A stretch of 64,000 nt of DNA from an uncultured Mycoplasmatota bacterium (GCA_948470005.1 CAOKNI010000001.1:25320-89319); one strand, 5' to 3'. Counted from the stretch's first letter, positions 34,963 through 45,010 are shown. A program made the numbers and translations. The notes: generated from the letters alone by a model not told the origin.

Positions 34963-35262
34963 TTATTTAATTACATTAACCTTATCAAAAGTTTTGCTTG
35001 TTATCTCTTTATCAACTAAATCTAGCTTAAAAACTCGTTCTGCGTAAATATCTATATTGCTTTTATTAATCTTAAATTTAGAACCAATAGCATAATTTTG
35101 ATTATTATACAATATAACATATTCATTGCCTACAAATTTAAAGGTTGTTGTATTACTGGCTATATTATTCCCAAATTTCATAGTTTTGTTAATAAAAATA
35201 CAACCAAACATTAATATAATAATAAAAATCATTAACTTATCTATTATATCAAAATTTGTCAT
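34963..35262 (-). CDS. Small membrane-anchored protein, second part of a two-gene or split unit
   Basis: 99 residues: one N-terminal membrane span (LMIFIIILMFGCIFI), then an extracytoplasmic beta-rich part (FVGNEYVILYNNQNYAIGS). Its start overlaps the end of the upstream gene by 14 bases in another frame. Either two coupled genes or one protein interrupted by a frameshift; the multi-span N-part plus exposed C-part would make sense as one protein. Confidence 0.5.
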   Translation of the reverse strand: MTNFDIIDKLMIFIIILMFGCIFINKTMKFGNNIASNTTTFKFVGNEYVILYNNQNYAIGSKFKINKSNIDIYAERVFKLDLVDKEITSKTFDKVNVIK

Positions 35263-35737
35263 AATTAATGTTAAAAAATACCGTCTTATAATTCCAACAA
35301 ATATACTTTATAATTACTGTAATAAATAAAATAGATAAACACAGATAGCTAATGTTACATATATTATAAATATTATAAAATCTAAATATATATATGCATA
35401 AGCCGAGCACACATATTACTGAAAATAATAAGCAACATAGTATTTTAATAATATTAACAACCTTTAACTTTTTCAACTTTTTTATAGAAATATTTAAAGA
35501 AATTTCATAAAATAGTAAGCCAATAATTATTGAAGATATAACAGGAATACTAAATAGCATTACTACCATTAAAATACCAGAAAAGTCATTAAAAATATTC
35601 ATAATATAAAAACTTTTGTCAACATTAAAATAACCTAAATATGAAACCATATAAAAATATCCTGTTAACTGAATTAAAAATAAGATTATAGCATAAAACC
35701 AAGCTCTACTTAATAATTTATTTATTGTATTAAACAT
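35249..35737 (-). CDS. Multi-pass membrane protein of unknown function
   Basis: 162 residues, four predicted membrane segments, high Ile/Tyr content. ATG at 35737 with GGTGAT upstream on the minus strand. Base composition here is even more AT-rich than the neighbours. See the overlapping downstream frame, with which it may form a single split gene. Confidence 0.5.
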   Translation of the reverse strand: MFNTINKLLSRAWFYAIILFLIQLTGYFYMVSYLGYFNVDKSFYIMNIFNDFSGILMVVMLFSIPVISSIIIGLLFYEISLNISIKKLKKLKVVNIIKILCCLLFSVICVLGLCIYIFRFYNIYNICNISYLCLSILFITVIIKYICWNYKTVFFNINYDKF

Positions 35738-35790
35738 TAAAAATCACCTATCTAGATAAAGTATACAATAGTTAATTTAAAACAACAATA

Positions 35791-36546
35791 TTAAAAAACT
35801 AAATAATTAAATAAAAATAGTACTACCCCTACCCCAAAACCTAAATATAGCCAGTGTTTTAAATTATACTTTTTAGCTTTAGGAAGAATTACATCAATAG
35901 CTAGAGTTATCATTATTCCACCAACTAATAAAAGAATAATAGAAATTAATTCATTTGTAATATATTTACTTAAAAATATGTATGCAAGTATTGCTCCTAT
36001 AGGTTCTGCTATACCTGATAAAAATGTTTTAAATAATGCTTCTCTTTTAGAGTTTGTAGCATAATAAATTGGTACAGCTATGCTAATACCTTCTGGAATA
36101 TTATGTAAGGCAATGGCAATAGCGAGCTTAATTCCTAGACTTATATCTTTATATGAACTCATAAATGTTGCAATGCCTTCCGGGAAATTATGTAATATTA
36201 AAGCTAGCATATTAAGTATTCCTAGTTTATATAAATCATTATTATGCTTTTCTACCCGTTCGATTAGTATATTTAAAATTTTTACTAAAGCTATTCCTAC
36301 CAAAAAAGCAACAAATGAATAAACTATACCTTTATTTATTCCGTAACTATACAATAAATTATAAGTAGATTCTGGTATTAAATCTGTAATACTAATACCA
36401 ATCATTATTGCAAGCGAAAAAGATAAAGCCGCAGTAATAAACTTATTTATATTATTATTTTTAAATTTAAAAAATATAACAAGTGCTCCTAGCATAGTTG
36501 ATAAACCTGCCATGGTAGAAACTAGTAAAGCTCCAATTATTTCCAT
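35791..36546 (-). CDS. zupT: ZIP-family divalent metal transporter
   Basis: 251 residues, eight membrane segments. Two metal-binding signature helices are intact: LHNFPEGIATF (near residue 117) and ALHNIPEGISIAVP (near 146). ZupT-type proteins import zinc and other divalent metals. Monocistronic; GGGGTGAAG RBS upstream. Confidence 0.88.
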   Translation of the reverse strand: MEIIGALLVSTMAGLSTMLGALVIFFKFKNNNINKFITAALSFSLAIMIGISITDLIPESTYNLLYSYGINKGIVYSFVAFLVGIALVKILNILIERVEKHNNDLYKLGILNMLALILHNFPEGIATFMSSYKDISLGIKLAIAIALHNIPEGISIAVPIYYATNSKREALFKTFLSGIAEPIGAILAYIFLSKYITNELISIILLLVGGIMITLAIDVILPKAKKYNLKHWLYLGFGVGVVLFLFNYLVF

Positions 36547-36617
36547 ATCTTCACCCCTAAATTATATGAATTATAATCATTATTTAAACCATAATAATAG
36601 TGGGAGGTAAATGAAAA

Positions 36618-36752
36618 ATGAAAAAAGAAAATAATAGAAATTCTAGAAACTGTCAAAATAACAATAATAGAAGTTCTAGAAATAATAGAAACGAAAACTC
36701 TAAAAACTCAAGAAATGAAAAAAGTTCAAGAAGTAATAGAGAAGCTCGTTAA
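36618..36752 (+). CDS. Asn/Arg/Ser-rich low-complexity peptide
   Basis: 44 residues starting MKKENNRNSRNCQNNNN and continuing as SSRNNRNE-type repeats. GGGAGG lies upstream; an out-of-frame ATG at 36611 gives only a 7-codon reading. Very basic and disordered; it resembles short Asn-rich peptides annotated in other gut Firmicutes without function. Ends just before a bidirectional terminator. Confidence 0.5.
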   Translation: MKKENNRNSRNCQNNNNRSSRNNRNENSKNSRNEKSSRSNREAR

Positions 36753-36764
36753 TTTAAAGCCAAC

Positions 36765-36796
36765 CAAAAAAGTCACGACTTAATGTGACTTTTTAT
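36765..36796. terminator. Bidirectional terminator between the Asn-rich peptide and xerD
   Basis: AAAAAGTCAC and GTGACTTTTT arms around GACTTAAT; A run on one side and T run on the other serve both strands. Confidence 0.8.
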
Positions 36797-37697
36797 TTTT
36801 CATAAAAGGATGCTTATCATATTCTTGCTCTAATTTTTCATTACTTAAATGCGTATAAATTTGTGTTGTTGCAATATCACTATGGCCCAAAAGTTCTTGC
36901 ACAATTCTCAGGTCAGCTCCATTATTAAGTAAATGGGTGGCAAAAGAGTGTCTTAGGATATGTGGACTAATATTTTTTTTAATCTCCTTCTCTTCGCATA
37001 GTTTTTTTAAATATTTAAAAAATGCTTGTCTAGTAATTCTTGTATGTCTACTACTAATAAAAACATAGTCACTTATCTTTGTTTCGAGTAAATCTCCTCG
37101 ACCATAATTTAAATAATCTTCTAAAGCTTTTTTAGCAACCGTGTTTATTGGTACAATTCGCTCTTTACTTCCTTTCCCCATAACTTTAATTAAATCATCA
37201 TTTAAATAAAGATTACTCATTTTTAAATCACATAATTCACTAATTCGAATACCAGTTGCATATAGCACCTCTAGCATCGCTTTATTTCGTTTTTCATAAA
37301 TAGTACTAGTTTTCACATCAAGTAATTTATCTACTTCTTCTACTGTTAAATAATCAGGCAGTTTTTTCTCTAATTTTGGCATTTTTATTCCTTCACATGG
37401 ATTAAAGCTAATAACATCATTATATACTAAATACTTATAAAAATTATTAATAGTTGTTAAATAATGGGCTTTGGTCTTAGCTGTCTTGTTACTGGTTCTT
37501 AGATATTCCTGAATATCTTCTTTTTTTAAATATGTTATATTTTTTCCAAAAAAGAACTTAGCAAATAATATTAAATCATAAGCATAAGAATTTCTTGTAT
37601 TTTTAGAACTACTATATTCCGTATATAAATATTCTTTAACATACTTTGCTAATTCAGTATTGGTTTCAAATATTTGCTCTAAGTCTGTATTTGTCAT
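36780..37697 (-). CDS. xerD: Site-specific tyrosine recombinase XerC/XerD
   Basis: 305 residues. N-terminal SAM-like core-binding domain (~15-105) and C-terminal catalytic domain with Arg in ATGIRISEL, His-x-x-Arg in HILRHSFATH, and His...Tyr in LLGHSDIATTQIYTH. It resolves chromosome dimers at dif. No dif site was recognised here. Length and lack of neighbouring mobile genes favour the housekeeping recombinase; XerC versus XerD cannot be settled from this alone. Confidence 0.88.
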   Translation of the reverse strand: MTNTDLEQIFETNTELAKYVKEYLYTEYSSSKNTRNSYAYDLILFAKFFFGKNITYLKKEDIQEYLRTSNKTAKTKAHYLTTINNFYKYLVYNDVISFNPCEGIKMPKLEKKLPDYLTVEEVDKLLDVKTSTIYEKRNKAMLEVLYATGIRISELCDLKMSNLYLNDDLIKVMGKGSKERIVPINTVAKKALEDYLNYGRGDLLETKISDYVFISSRHTRITRQAFFKYLKKLCEEKEIKKNISPHILRHSFATHLLNNGADLRIVQELLGHSDIATTQIYTHLSNEKLEQEYDKHPFMKNKKSH

Positions 37698-37787
37698 CTC
37701 TTCACCACTATTCTGATAAAAGTATAACTTAAAAACTTGAAAAAAACAATAATTTATGTTAGTATACTCACTGAAAGGCGGAAATTT

Positions 37788-38759
37788 ATGAAAAGAAGAT
37801 TACTAGCTTCAATGCTATTAATGGTCTATTTATTAAGCGGTTGTAAAGGTGATAAAAAGAATGCATCTAAAGACAAGGAAGAACAATGCCATCAATATTA
37901 TAGTCAGCTTATGGAAGATTATATGGAATATGATTTTATCAAAGATTTAGGTCTATATAATGAAGAGCATCCAGAATATTATACAGGAGAAGGTGGATTA
38001 TTAACTTCCGCTTTTGCTAGCTTCACCGGCGGAATTGGCTCGACCCAAAACTATTATTTTGATTTAATTGCTATGTATAATAATGGCTTTTATGAAAAAG
38101 ACGAATATGGCAATATAACATTTCATTGGGATAAACTTACTGATAAAAATAGTTCCATTGCATATACTTCTACAGAATTATATTGTCTTAATGAAGGTTC
38201 TTCTATTGTTTTAGTAGATACAGTCCAAGATGGAACAAAATATACCAGAAACATAAAAGATGATAGACAGAATTTCTTTATAACTGAATTTGCAATGGAA
38301 CAAACAATAGATAATAATATTTCTTTAAAAATTGAATCGGAACTAGACAACTATTTACCGCCAACTGCTATAAAAGAACGTTTTACAAATAAAATAACTA
38401 TCAATTTTTATGGAAAAACTTATGAGTTCTTTTATAAATGGTTATGCGCAGATAACAATAATATATCTGAATATGTAATGCTACCAGATGAAGAAATAAG
38501 CGAAGATAAAAGCGATATACAAGTTTATTTTAACTTAGTAAATGCAATTAATTCTGGTGATGCTTCTCAGTTTATGGTAAGTTTTAAAAACTATTTATTA
38601 AGGAAAGAATGTTTAGAACTCTTTAATAAAGGAGGCAAACATAACCCTTGGTATAATTATATTGAAAACTTAATTAATGAAGGAAATTACGAGCAAGCTA
38701 TAATATTCATGAATGATGAAAACATCAATTGGTATACAAATGTCCCAACACTAAATTAA
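37788..38759 (+). CDS. Lipoprotein of unknown function
   Basis: 323 residues from the ATG at 37788, behind GAAAGGCGG. Signal peptide with lipobox LLSGC (Cys near residue 19). The rest is a soluble extracellular domain with FYGKTYEFFYKWLC-type strands; no family recognised. Confidence 0.7.
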   Translation: MKRRLLASMLLMVYLLSGCKGDKKNASKDKEEQCHQYYSQLMEDYMEYDFIKDLGLYNEEHPEYYTGEGGLLTSAFASFTGGIGSTQNYYFDLIAMYNNGFYEKDEYGNITFHWDKLTDKNSSIAYTSTELYCLNEGSSIVLVDTVQDGTKYTRNIKDDRQNFFITEFAMEQTIDNNISLKIESELDNYLPPTAIKERFTNKITINFYGKTYEFFYKWLCADNNNISEYVMLPDEEISEDKSDIQVYFNLVNAINSGDASQFMVSFKNYLLRKECLELFNKGGKHNPWYNYIENLINEGNYEQAIIFMNDENINWYTNVPTLN

Positions 38760-38784
38760 TATTGAAAAATATATTAAAAGTGTT

Positions 38785-38813
38785 AAATAGAGTCAAATAG
38801 GCTCTATTTTTTT
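38785..38813 (+). terminator. Terminator upstream of rarA
   Basis: AAATAGAG and CTCTATTT arms with a short loop and T run. Confidence 0.8.
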
Positions 38814-38852
38814 ACAAATTATGCTATAATTAATTACAAAGGATGTGATAAT

Positions 38853-40052
38853 GTGGAACTTTTAGCTAATAAACTTCGTCCTAAAAACTTAAGTGAAGTA
38901 ATTGGTCAATCTCATTTAATTGGTGAAAATAAAGTATTATCTAATTTAGTTAAAAATGGCAGGATATTTTCCATGATCCTATATGGTAAACCTGGTATTG
39001 GAAAAACAAGTATTGCAAATGCCATTATTAATGAATTTAATATTAAATCTAAATTTTTAAATGCCACAACTAATAATAAAGCTGACTTTGATATAGCTAT
39101 TGAAGAAGCCAAAATGTATGGTGAAATGATTCTTGTAATTGACGAAATCCATCGCATGAATAAAGATAAACAAGATATACTACTCCCTCATATTGAATCA
39201 GGTTTAATTATATTAATCGGGCTTACTACATCCAACCCCTATCATAAGATAAATCCTGCTATTCGTAGTAGATGCACTATATATGAATTAAAAGAATTAA
39301 CTAACGAAGATATAATTATTGGATTAAAAAGAGCTTTAAAAGAATTACCAGATATTAATATAGATGATGAAGCACTGAATTATATCGCCACCCTTGCATC
39401 CGGCGATTTCAGGAGTGCTATTAATACTCTTGAAATATGTTATTATGCATCTTCTAACCATAATATAACTATTGAGGAAATAAAAAAGGTAAATAATAAA
39501 CCGGTATTCTTCCATGATAAAAACGAAGATGGTCATTATGCTGTTTTAAGTGCTTTTCAAAAGTCTATTCGTGGTAGCGATGTTAATGCTGCTCTTCATT
39601 ATCTTGCCCGCCTTTTAGTCGCTGGTGATTTAGATAGTATCTATAGACGTATGAGTGTTATTGCTTATGAAGATATTGGTCTTGCTAATCCTGGCATGGG
39701 GCCTAAAGTCATGGCCGCCATAGAAGCCGCTGAATTGGTAGGGCTTCCGGAAGCTCAAATTCCGCTTGGAGTAGTAGTAACGGAACTTGCCTTATCGCCT
39801 AAAAGTAATAGTGCCTACTTAGCTATAAACGAAGCAGTTAATGATATAAATAAAGGTTTATCAGGAAGTATTCCAAGACATTTAATAAACCCTAGTAATG
39901 ATTATTTATATCCCCATAATTATAAAAATGATTATGTAGAACAAACCTATTTACCAGATAAACTTCAAAATAAACAATATTATTACAAGAAAAATAACAA
40001 ATATGAAGCTAATCTAAATAAATTATATGATGAAATGAGGAATAACAAATGA
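38853..40052 (+). CDS. rarA: Replication-associated recombination protein RarA (MgsA)
   Basis: 399 residues from a GTG at 38853 with GGATGTGAT upstream. AAA+ clamp-loader-like ATPase: LRPKNLSEVIGQSHLIG start signature, Walker A YGKPGIGKTS near residue 46, DEIHRMNKDKQD Walker B near 95, and the C-terminal tetramerisation domain (YEDIGLANPGMGPKVMAA). It works at stalled forks. Coupled to gpsA (ATGA-type overlap). Confidence 0.93.
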   Translation: MELLANKLRPKNLSEVIGQSHLIGENKVLSNLVKNGRIFSMILYGKPGIGKTSIANAIINEFNIKSKFLNATTNNKADFDIAIEEAKMYGEMILVIDEIHRMNKDKQDILLPHIESGLIILIGLTTSNPYHKINPAIRSRCTIYELKELTNEDIIIGLKRALKELPDINIDDEALNYIATLASGDFRSAINTLEICYYASSNHNITIEEIKKVNNKPVFFHDKNEDGHYAVLSAFQKSIRGSDVNAALHYLARLLVAGDLDSIYRRMSVIAYEDIGLANPGMGPKVMAAIEAAELVGLPEAQIPLGVVVTELALSPKSNSAYLAINEAVNDINKGLSGSIPRHLINPSNDYLYPHNYKNDYVEQTYLPDKLQNKQYYYKKNNKYEANLNKLYDEMRNNK

Positions 40053-41023
40053 ATATAAGTATAATAGGAACCGGAATTTATAGTATCGCTCTTGCTTTAA
40101 ATGCTAGTAAAAACATCCATACTATTAAGATGTGGAGCGAAAATGATATTTTAATAAAAAATTTCAATGAAAATCATAATTTAAAGCCTCTTACAGATAA
40201 ATCTATTCCTAATAATATAAATGTAAGTGGAGATATGGATTATGTTCTTAAAGACACCGATTTAATAATAATTGGCACAACCGCTAAATATGTCCGAAGT
40301 ATTTCTAATACTATGAAACCCTTTTACAGTCAAGATATTCCTATTTGTATTGCTACTAAAGGAATTGAAAATGATACCTGTGCTTACTTAAGTGACATAG
40401 TTACAGATATTTTAAACACTAAACATTTAGCTGTTATTTCTGGGCCTACTTTTGCAATCGATTTACTTAAAGAAGATATATGTGCTATGACTTTAGCATC
40501 AAATAGTACTATTGCTACTGAAAAAATTACTAAAGCTTTACAAAGTAAGCATTTAAAACTTCGCGTAACGAATGATTTATGTGGTACAGAACTATGTGGC
40601 AGCCTCAAAAACATTTTTGCTATTGCCGCGGGTATTCTCGAAGGTTTAGGTTATTCTGAATCTAGTCGTGCTTTCTTTTTAACTGAATCTTTTCACGATA
40701 TTAAATTTTTATTAGAAAAACTAAATTGCAACCCTAAAACTATTATGTCTTATGCTGGAATTGGTGATTTAATTTTAACATGTTCTACCCCTAAAAGTCG
40801 AAATTATAAATTTGGTCTCCTTTTAGGTACTAAAAATGATAAGGAAGAAATTACTACTTATTTAAAAGAAAATACTACTGAAGGATATTACACACTTTTA
40901 TCCGTAAAGAAACTTTTAGAAAAACAAAATATTTCTATGCCTATAATTGACATAATTTATGAAATAGCTATAAACCATAAAAATCCCGAAATAATCTCTG
41001 ATTTTCTTATCTCAAAAAATTAG
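40049..41023 (+). CDS. gpsA: Glycerol-3-phosphate dehydrogenase [NAD(P)+]
   Basis: 324 residues. Catalytic Lys in CIATKGIENDT (~residue 108) and in GSLKNIFAIAAGI (~191), and the C-terminal substrate motif RNYKFGLLLG match GpsA, which makes sn-glycerol-3-phosphate for phospholipids. The Rossmann loop reads GTGIYSIALA, while the usual form is G-x-G-x-x-G-x-A: the third Gly is Ser here. Overlaps rarA by 4 bases. Confidence 0.93.
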   Translation: MNISIIGTGIYSIALALNASKNIHTIKMWSENDILIKNFNENHNLKPLTDKSIPNNINVSGDMDYVLKDTDLIIIGTTAKYVRSISNTMKPFYSQDIPICIATKGIENDTCAYLSDIVTDILNTKHLAVISGPTFAIDLLKEDICAMTLASNSTIATEKITKALQSKHLKLRVTNDLCGTELCGSLKNIFAIAAGILEGLGYSESSRAFFLTESFHDIKFLLEKLNCNPKTIMSYAGIGDLILTCSTPKSRNYKFGLLLGTKNDKEEITTYLKENTTEGYYTLLSVKKLLEKQNISMPIIDIIYEIAINHKNPEIISDFLISKN

Positions 41024-41045
41024 TCGCTTAATTAGGCGACTTTTT
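41022..41045 (+). terminator. gpsA terminator
   Basis: GTCGC and GGCGAC arms around TTAATTA followed by five T. Confidence 0.8.
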
Positions 41046-41079
41046 AAATTAAAAAAATTAATAAAACTTTTACTGATTT

Positions 41080-42060
41080 CTATATATTACTAATACTTGC
41101 TCTTTTATAATCCTCACAAGCTAAATCTAAATCTTTAATAAAATTATTTATTTCCTCTTCACTAGTAAGTCTAGCTCCACTAGCATATTTATGACCACCA
41201 CCATTATGTCTCGCAGCAATCGTATTAATTATTGGACCATGAGAACGAATACTAACTTTATATACTTTATTTTTAGCATCTTCAGTAATAAAAGTCCAAA
41301 CAATAACCTCTCTAATAAAATTAAAACTATTTATCAAATTAGAAGGAGTTGCTAAATCAACATTATATTCTTTAATAACCTCATAAGGTATTACAATATA
41401 TCCTAACCCATTTTCTGTAATAGTCAAATTATTCGCTAAAAACCCTTGAAATCGCACTTCATCAATACTTCTATCATAAAGATAATTATATAAAGAAGTA
41501 AACTCTATTTTACTTTGCGTTAATAATTCGCTTACTACTTTAAAAGTGTTAGGTGTTGTATAAGATAACAAAAATCTATCGCTATCAGATACTATACCTA
41601 AATATAAGTTACCTGCTATTTTAGCATCCATTTTAAGTGGTGTTGCTAAAACTAATTCTGCTATCATTTGACAAGTAGAGCAAGAAGTTTCATCTGTCCA
41701 GTCCACAGGTCCTTTTATATCTTCCGCTGGGTGATGGTCAATTTTCAAAATTTCTTTATATTTTAAATTATCAATGCCATCAACTCGAGCAATATTTGGC
41801 ACATCTAAAACTATTAATAAAGGGTTTTCTATTTTCTCATTATCGATTTTATCTAAAATTCCATAGTATTTAAATTTTGCTACTCCAAGACCCACAGCGT
41901 AAACTTCCTTCTTCGGAAATGTAAGTCTTATCGAATCTCTAAGAGCTATTTCACTTGCTATCGCATCAGGGTCAGGTCCTACGTGTCTCGCAATAACAAT
42001 TTTGTCATATTCCTTAATTTTTCGATATATTTTTCTCAAAAGATTATTAATAATAATCAC
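41080..42060 (-). CDS. nrnA: DHH-DHHA1 phosphoesterase, NrnA-like
   Basis: 326 residues. DHH domain with HVGPDPDAIASEIAL (DPDA motif) and LKIDHHPAED; C-terminal DHHA1 with NGGGHKYASGA. NrnA degrades oligoribonucleotides and pAp; the same fold also hydrolyses cyclic-dinucleotide linear products. The frame begins with GTG at 42060 directly against AGAGG, an unusually short spacing, so the true start may be a few codons in. It lies 5 bases after ackA. Confidence 0.9.
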   Translation of the reverse strand: MIIINNLLRKIYRKIKEYDKIVIARHVGPDPDAIASEIALRDSIRLTFPKKEVYAVGLGVAKFKYYGILDKIDNEKIENPLLIVLDVPNIARVDGIDNLKYKEILKIDHHPAEDIKGPVDWTDETSCSTCQMIAELVLATPLKMDAKIAGNLYLGIVSDSDRFLLSYTTPNTFKVVSELLTQSKIEFTSLYNYLYDRSIDEVRFQGFLANNLTITENGLGYIVIPYEVIKEYNVDLATPSNLINSFNFIREVIVWTFITEDAKNKVYKVSIRSHGPIINTIAARHNGGGHKYASGARLTSEEEINNFIKDLDLACEDYKRASISNI

Positions 42061-42065
42061 CCTCT

Positions 42066-43262
42066 TTATTTAATAAGTTCGTAAGTATCCATTGCAATCA
42101 TTAATTCTTCATTAGTTGGTATTACATATACTGGAACGCTAGACTCTTCCATCGAAATTAACCCTTCTTTTTTATCTAAATAACTAGCAACTTCCATGTT
42201 TTCATCTAAATCTACATATATTCCTAAACATTCTAATTTAGTTAAAATCTTCTCTCTAAATTCCCGTGCATTTTCACCAAGGCCAGCAGTAAATACAATG
42301 GCATCAACTTCCCCTTCAAGCTCTACATAATATTTTGCAACATAATTTGCGATACTTTTAACTAGCATATTATCAGCAACAAGCGCTAAATGCTCTCCAT
42401 TTTTCATACCAGCTTCCAAATCGCGATGGTCACTATATTTCCCACTAATACCTAAGACTCCACTTTTTTTATTTAAAATCGTATCAACTTCTTTTAGTGT
42501 TGCCCCAGTATTTTCCATATAATAAGGAATAACTGAATAATCAATATCCCCACTTCTTGTTCCCATAACTAAACCAGCATTAGGTGTAAAGCCCATTGAA
42601 GTATCAAAACTACAACCATTTTTTATAGCGCAAATAGAAGCTCCACTACCAATATGACAACTAATAATATTGATATCTTGCTTGCCTAATTTCTCTTGCA
42701 TAACTTTGGTTATATATTTATGACTAGTTCCGTGAAATCCATATTTTCTTATTTTATAATCTTTATACCAAGCATATGGTACAGGATATAAATATTCTTC
42801 CTCCTCCATTGTTTGATGGAAAGCAGTATCAAAAACCCCAACCATTGGAACATTAGGAAGTACTTCTTTAAATGCTTTTACCCCTATAATATTAGCTGGA
42901 TTATGTAAAGGTGCTAAAGGCACTAAATCTTCTACAGCCTTAATTACTTCATCATCAATGACTACACTTTTGGCATATTTATCCCCACCATGTACTAATC
43001 GATGACCAACACCATCAATTTCATCTAAAGACTTAATTATTTTATTTTCTAAAAGTTCTTTAATAAGTAGCTCTATAGCAATCCTATGGTCCTTCATATC
43101 CGCTTCTTTTTGAATTTTTGAACCATTAAATTTTAAACTATAAATTCCTCCATTTAAGCCGATTTTCTCAAAATTTCCGCTCACTAAATCTTCTTGTTCA
43201 GGCAAACTTATTAAATTAAATTTTAATGAAGATGACCCGGCATTTACTGTTAATATTTTCAT
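42066..43262 (-). CDS. ackA: Acetate kinase
   Basis: 398 residues from the ATG at 43262 (AAGGAGAG RBS). Family signatures: KILTVNAGSSSLKF at the N-terminus, the phosphate-site segment FHGTSHKYI, and the ADP-site segment GTRSGDID. It converts acetyl phosphate to acetate with ATP gain, fitting the fermentative metabolism shown by pflBA. pta is not adjacent. Confidence 0.96.
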   Translation of the reverse strand: MKILTVNAGSSSLKFNLISLPEQEDLVSGNFEKIGLNGGIYSLKFNGSKIQKEADMKDHRIAIELLIKELLENKIIKSLDEIDGVGHRLVHGGDKYAKSVVIDDEVIKAVEDLVPLAPLHNPANIIGVKAFKEVLPNVPMVGVFDTAFHQTMEEEEYLYPVPYAWYKDYKIRKYGFHGTSHKYITKVMQEKLGKQDINIISCHIGSGASICAIKNGCSFDTSMGFTPNAGLVMGTRSGDIDYSVIPYYMENTGATLKEVDTILNKKSGVLGISGKYSDHRDLEAGMKNGEHLALVADNMLVKSIANYVAKYYVELEGEVDAIVFTAGLGENAREFREKILTKLECLGIYVDLDENMEVASYLDKKEGLISMEESSVPVYVIPTNEELMIAMDTYELIK

Positions 43263-43360
43263 AATATCTCTCCTTATATTTACTATTATACAAAAAAAAA
43301 GCATTATTTACTATACTTTTTTATCTAATTATCTAATAATAATATTTATAATTAAAAAAA

Positions 43361-43870
43361 CTATTCTATTATTTTTCGCCATTTCGCCACCAAAGTAATA
43401 TTTTTATTTATTTCGATATTATCCAAACTAAATTCTTTATTTTGGTAATACCAGCCCTGAAATTCATAATCATCTCGCACTAATTCTGGTAAATCTATCT
43501 TACTATCTTTATTTACTTCTATATCTGTTATAACATTATCATCTAAAGTATCAAAGCTTATTTTAAAAACTTGATTATATACCGCTTCCCATTTAGCTAC
43601 CAATTTAATATCGCTAGTAATTTCTTTATTTAAATCAAATAAAATATCATTTAAAAACCATCCTTGAAATTCATAGCCATCTTTAATACTTATAGGAAGT
43701 TTTGCTACCTTTGTATTTTTTTTAACTTCTAAACTCTCTATCGCACTTCCCCCATTAGTATCAAACTGTATTTTATAAGTGTTATCATTAAAAATATAGC
43801 CTAAAAAAACTATTCCTCCTCCAAGAGCACTTAACAATAAAATCCACAAGAAAAAAGTTTTCCAATTCAT
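43361..43870 (-). CDS. Membrane-anchored protein with two InlB B-repeats
   Basis: 169 residues: N-terminal membrane anchor (5-25), then two Listeria-Bacteroides (InlB B/Flg_new) repeats, each ~65 residues: IQFDTNGGSAIESLEV..GYEFQGWF..LVAKWE and ISFDTLDDNVITDIEV..DYEFQGWYY..LVAKWR. Such repeats are small beta domains on exported proteins. There is no sorting signal, so it is held by the N-terminal anchor. Located between ackA and ftsW. Confidence 0.82.
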   Translation of the reverse strand: MNWKTFFLWILLLSALGGGIVFLGYIFNDNTYKIQFDTNGGSAIESLEVKKNTKVAKLPISIKDGYEFQGWFLNDILFDLNKEITSDIKLVAKWEAVYNQVFKISFDTLDDNVITDIEVNKDSKIDLPELVRDDYEFQGWYYQNKEFSLDNIEINKNITLVAKWRKIIE

Positions 43871-43924
43871 TATTACAACCTCTTTTTATTATTTTTAACA
43901 GATTTTTATTAATTATACAAACAA

Positions 43925-45010
43925 TTATTTTTTAGAAATATTTAAAACCAATCCCACACTAATCATTGAAACTAAAAGCGATGAACCACCATAAGAGAAA
44001 AAAGGTAAAGTAACACCTGTAACAGGAATAAGACCCACTACTACGGCTAAATTAAGGCTTGCCTGAATAAGTATGCCAAATGCCAGACCAAATGCTAAAT
44101 ACTTTAAAAATAAATCATTGGATTGCATAGCAATTTTAAGCATTCTTGTAAAAATTAGAAAAAAGAAACTACAAACTATAACTACACCTAAAAAGCCAAA
44201 TTCTTCACTTATGATAGAAAAAATAAAATCTGTTTGAGGTTCTGGTAAATAAAAATGTTTTTGCCGGGAATTCATAAATCCTTGGCCCAAGAGTCCACCG
44301 GGGCCTATAGCATATAGACTTTGAATAATTTGGTAACCTGCTCCTAAGGGGTCGCTCCACGGATTTAAAAATGATATAATTCTTGCCATACGATAAGGTG
44401 CGGCAATTATTAAAGCGATAATTCCTACTAATCCTAAAACTCCTATTTTTACAAAAAAAGATATTTTAAGTCCTGAAACAAAAATTAAACAAATTAAAGT
44501 TAAAGTAATAACCATAGCTGTTCCAAAATCAGGTTCGAGCATAATAAGAAGGAAAAACACCCCAATAACTATAAAAATTGGTAAAGCTCCTTTTTTAACA
44601 TCTTTCATATTTTTTTGATTCCGCGCTAAATATTTGGCAACAAATATTATAAGTCCAATTTTTGCAAATTCACTTGGCTGTATTCCGAGACCTCCAAAAC
44701 CAAACCAACTACGAGAGCCATTCCTAACTGAACCAATACCTGGAATTAAAACTAATACTAAAAGCAAAAAACATATACCTATAATTAAATTAGCTTTATC
44801 CTTTAAAAGTTTAAAATCTATTTTTGAAGCTAAAAGCATCATAAATATTCCTATCCCAAAAAATAAACTTTGATGTTTCACATATTTAAAAGCATCTCCA
44901 AATTTAAATTCTGCCCAAATAGAACTAGCTGAGTAAATCATAATAATGCCAAAAATGCTAATTGCAATTACGCTAATAAATAAGATATAATCAAAGTGCC
45001 TTTTCTGCAT
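43925..45010 (-). CDS. ftsW: Peptidoglycan polymerase FtsW
   Basis: 361 residues from the ATG at 45010, because AGGTGG five bases upstream would overlap the earlier GTG. SEDS family, ten membrane helices. Motifs: GSRSWFGFGGLGIQPSEFAK near residue 105, PEPQTDFIFSIISEEFGF near 250, and VTLPFFSYGGSSLLV near 330. FtsW polymerises septal peptidoglycan with a class B PBP (the one at 46617-48521 in the same cluster). Confidence 0.9.
   Translation of the reverse strand: MQKRHFDYILFISVIAISIFGIIMIYSASSIWAEFKFGDAFKYVKHQSLFFGIGIFMMLLASKIDFKLLKDKANLIIGICFLLLVLVLIPGIGSVRNGSRSWFGFGGLGIQPSEFAKIGLIIFVAKYLARNQKNMKDVKKGALPIFIVIGVFFLLIMLEPDFGTAMVITLTLICLIFVSGLKISFFVKIGVLGLVGIIALIIAAPYRMARIISFLNPWSDPLGAGYQIIQSLYAIGPGGLLGQGFMNSRQKHFYLPEPQTDFIFSIISEEFGFLGVVIVCSFFFLIFTRMLKIAMQSNDLFLKYLAFGLAFGILIQASLNLAVVVGLIPVTGVTLPFFSYGGSSLLVSMISVGLVLNISKK

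Noticed and set aside
36618..36752. Asn/Arg/Ser-rich peptide as a second DGR template because of many AAT/AAC codons.
   Set aside because: It has a good RBS and start, uses AAT and AAC without G+C-rich context, and does not resemble the lectin-like C-terminus.
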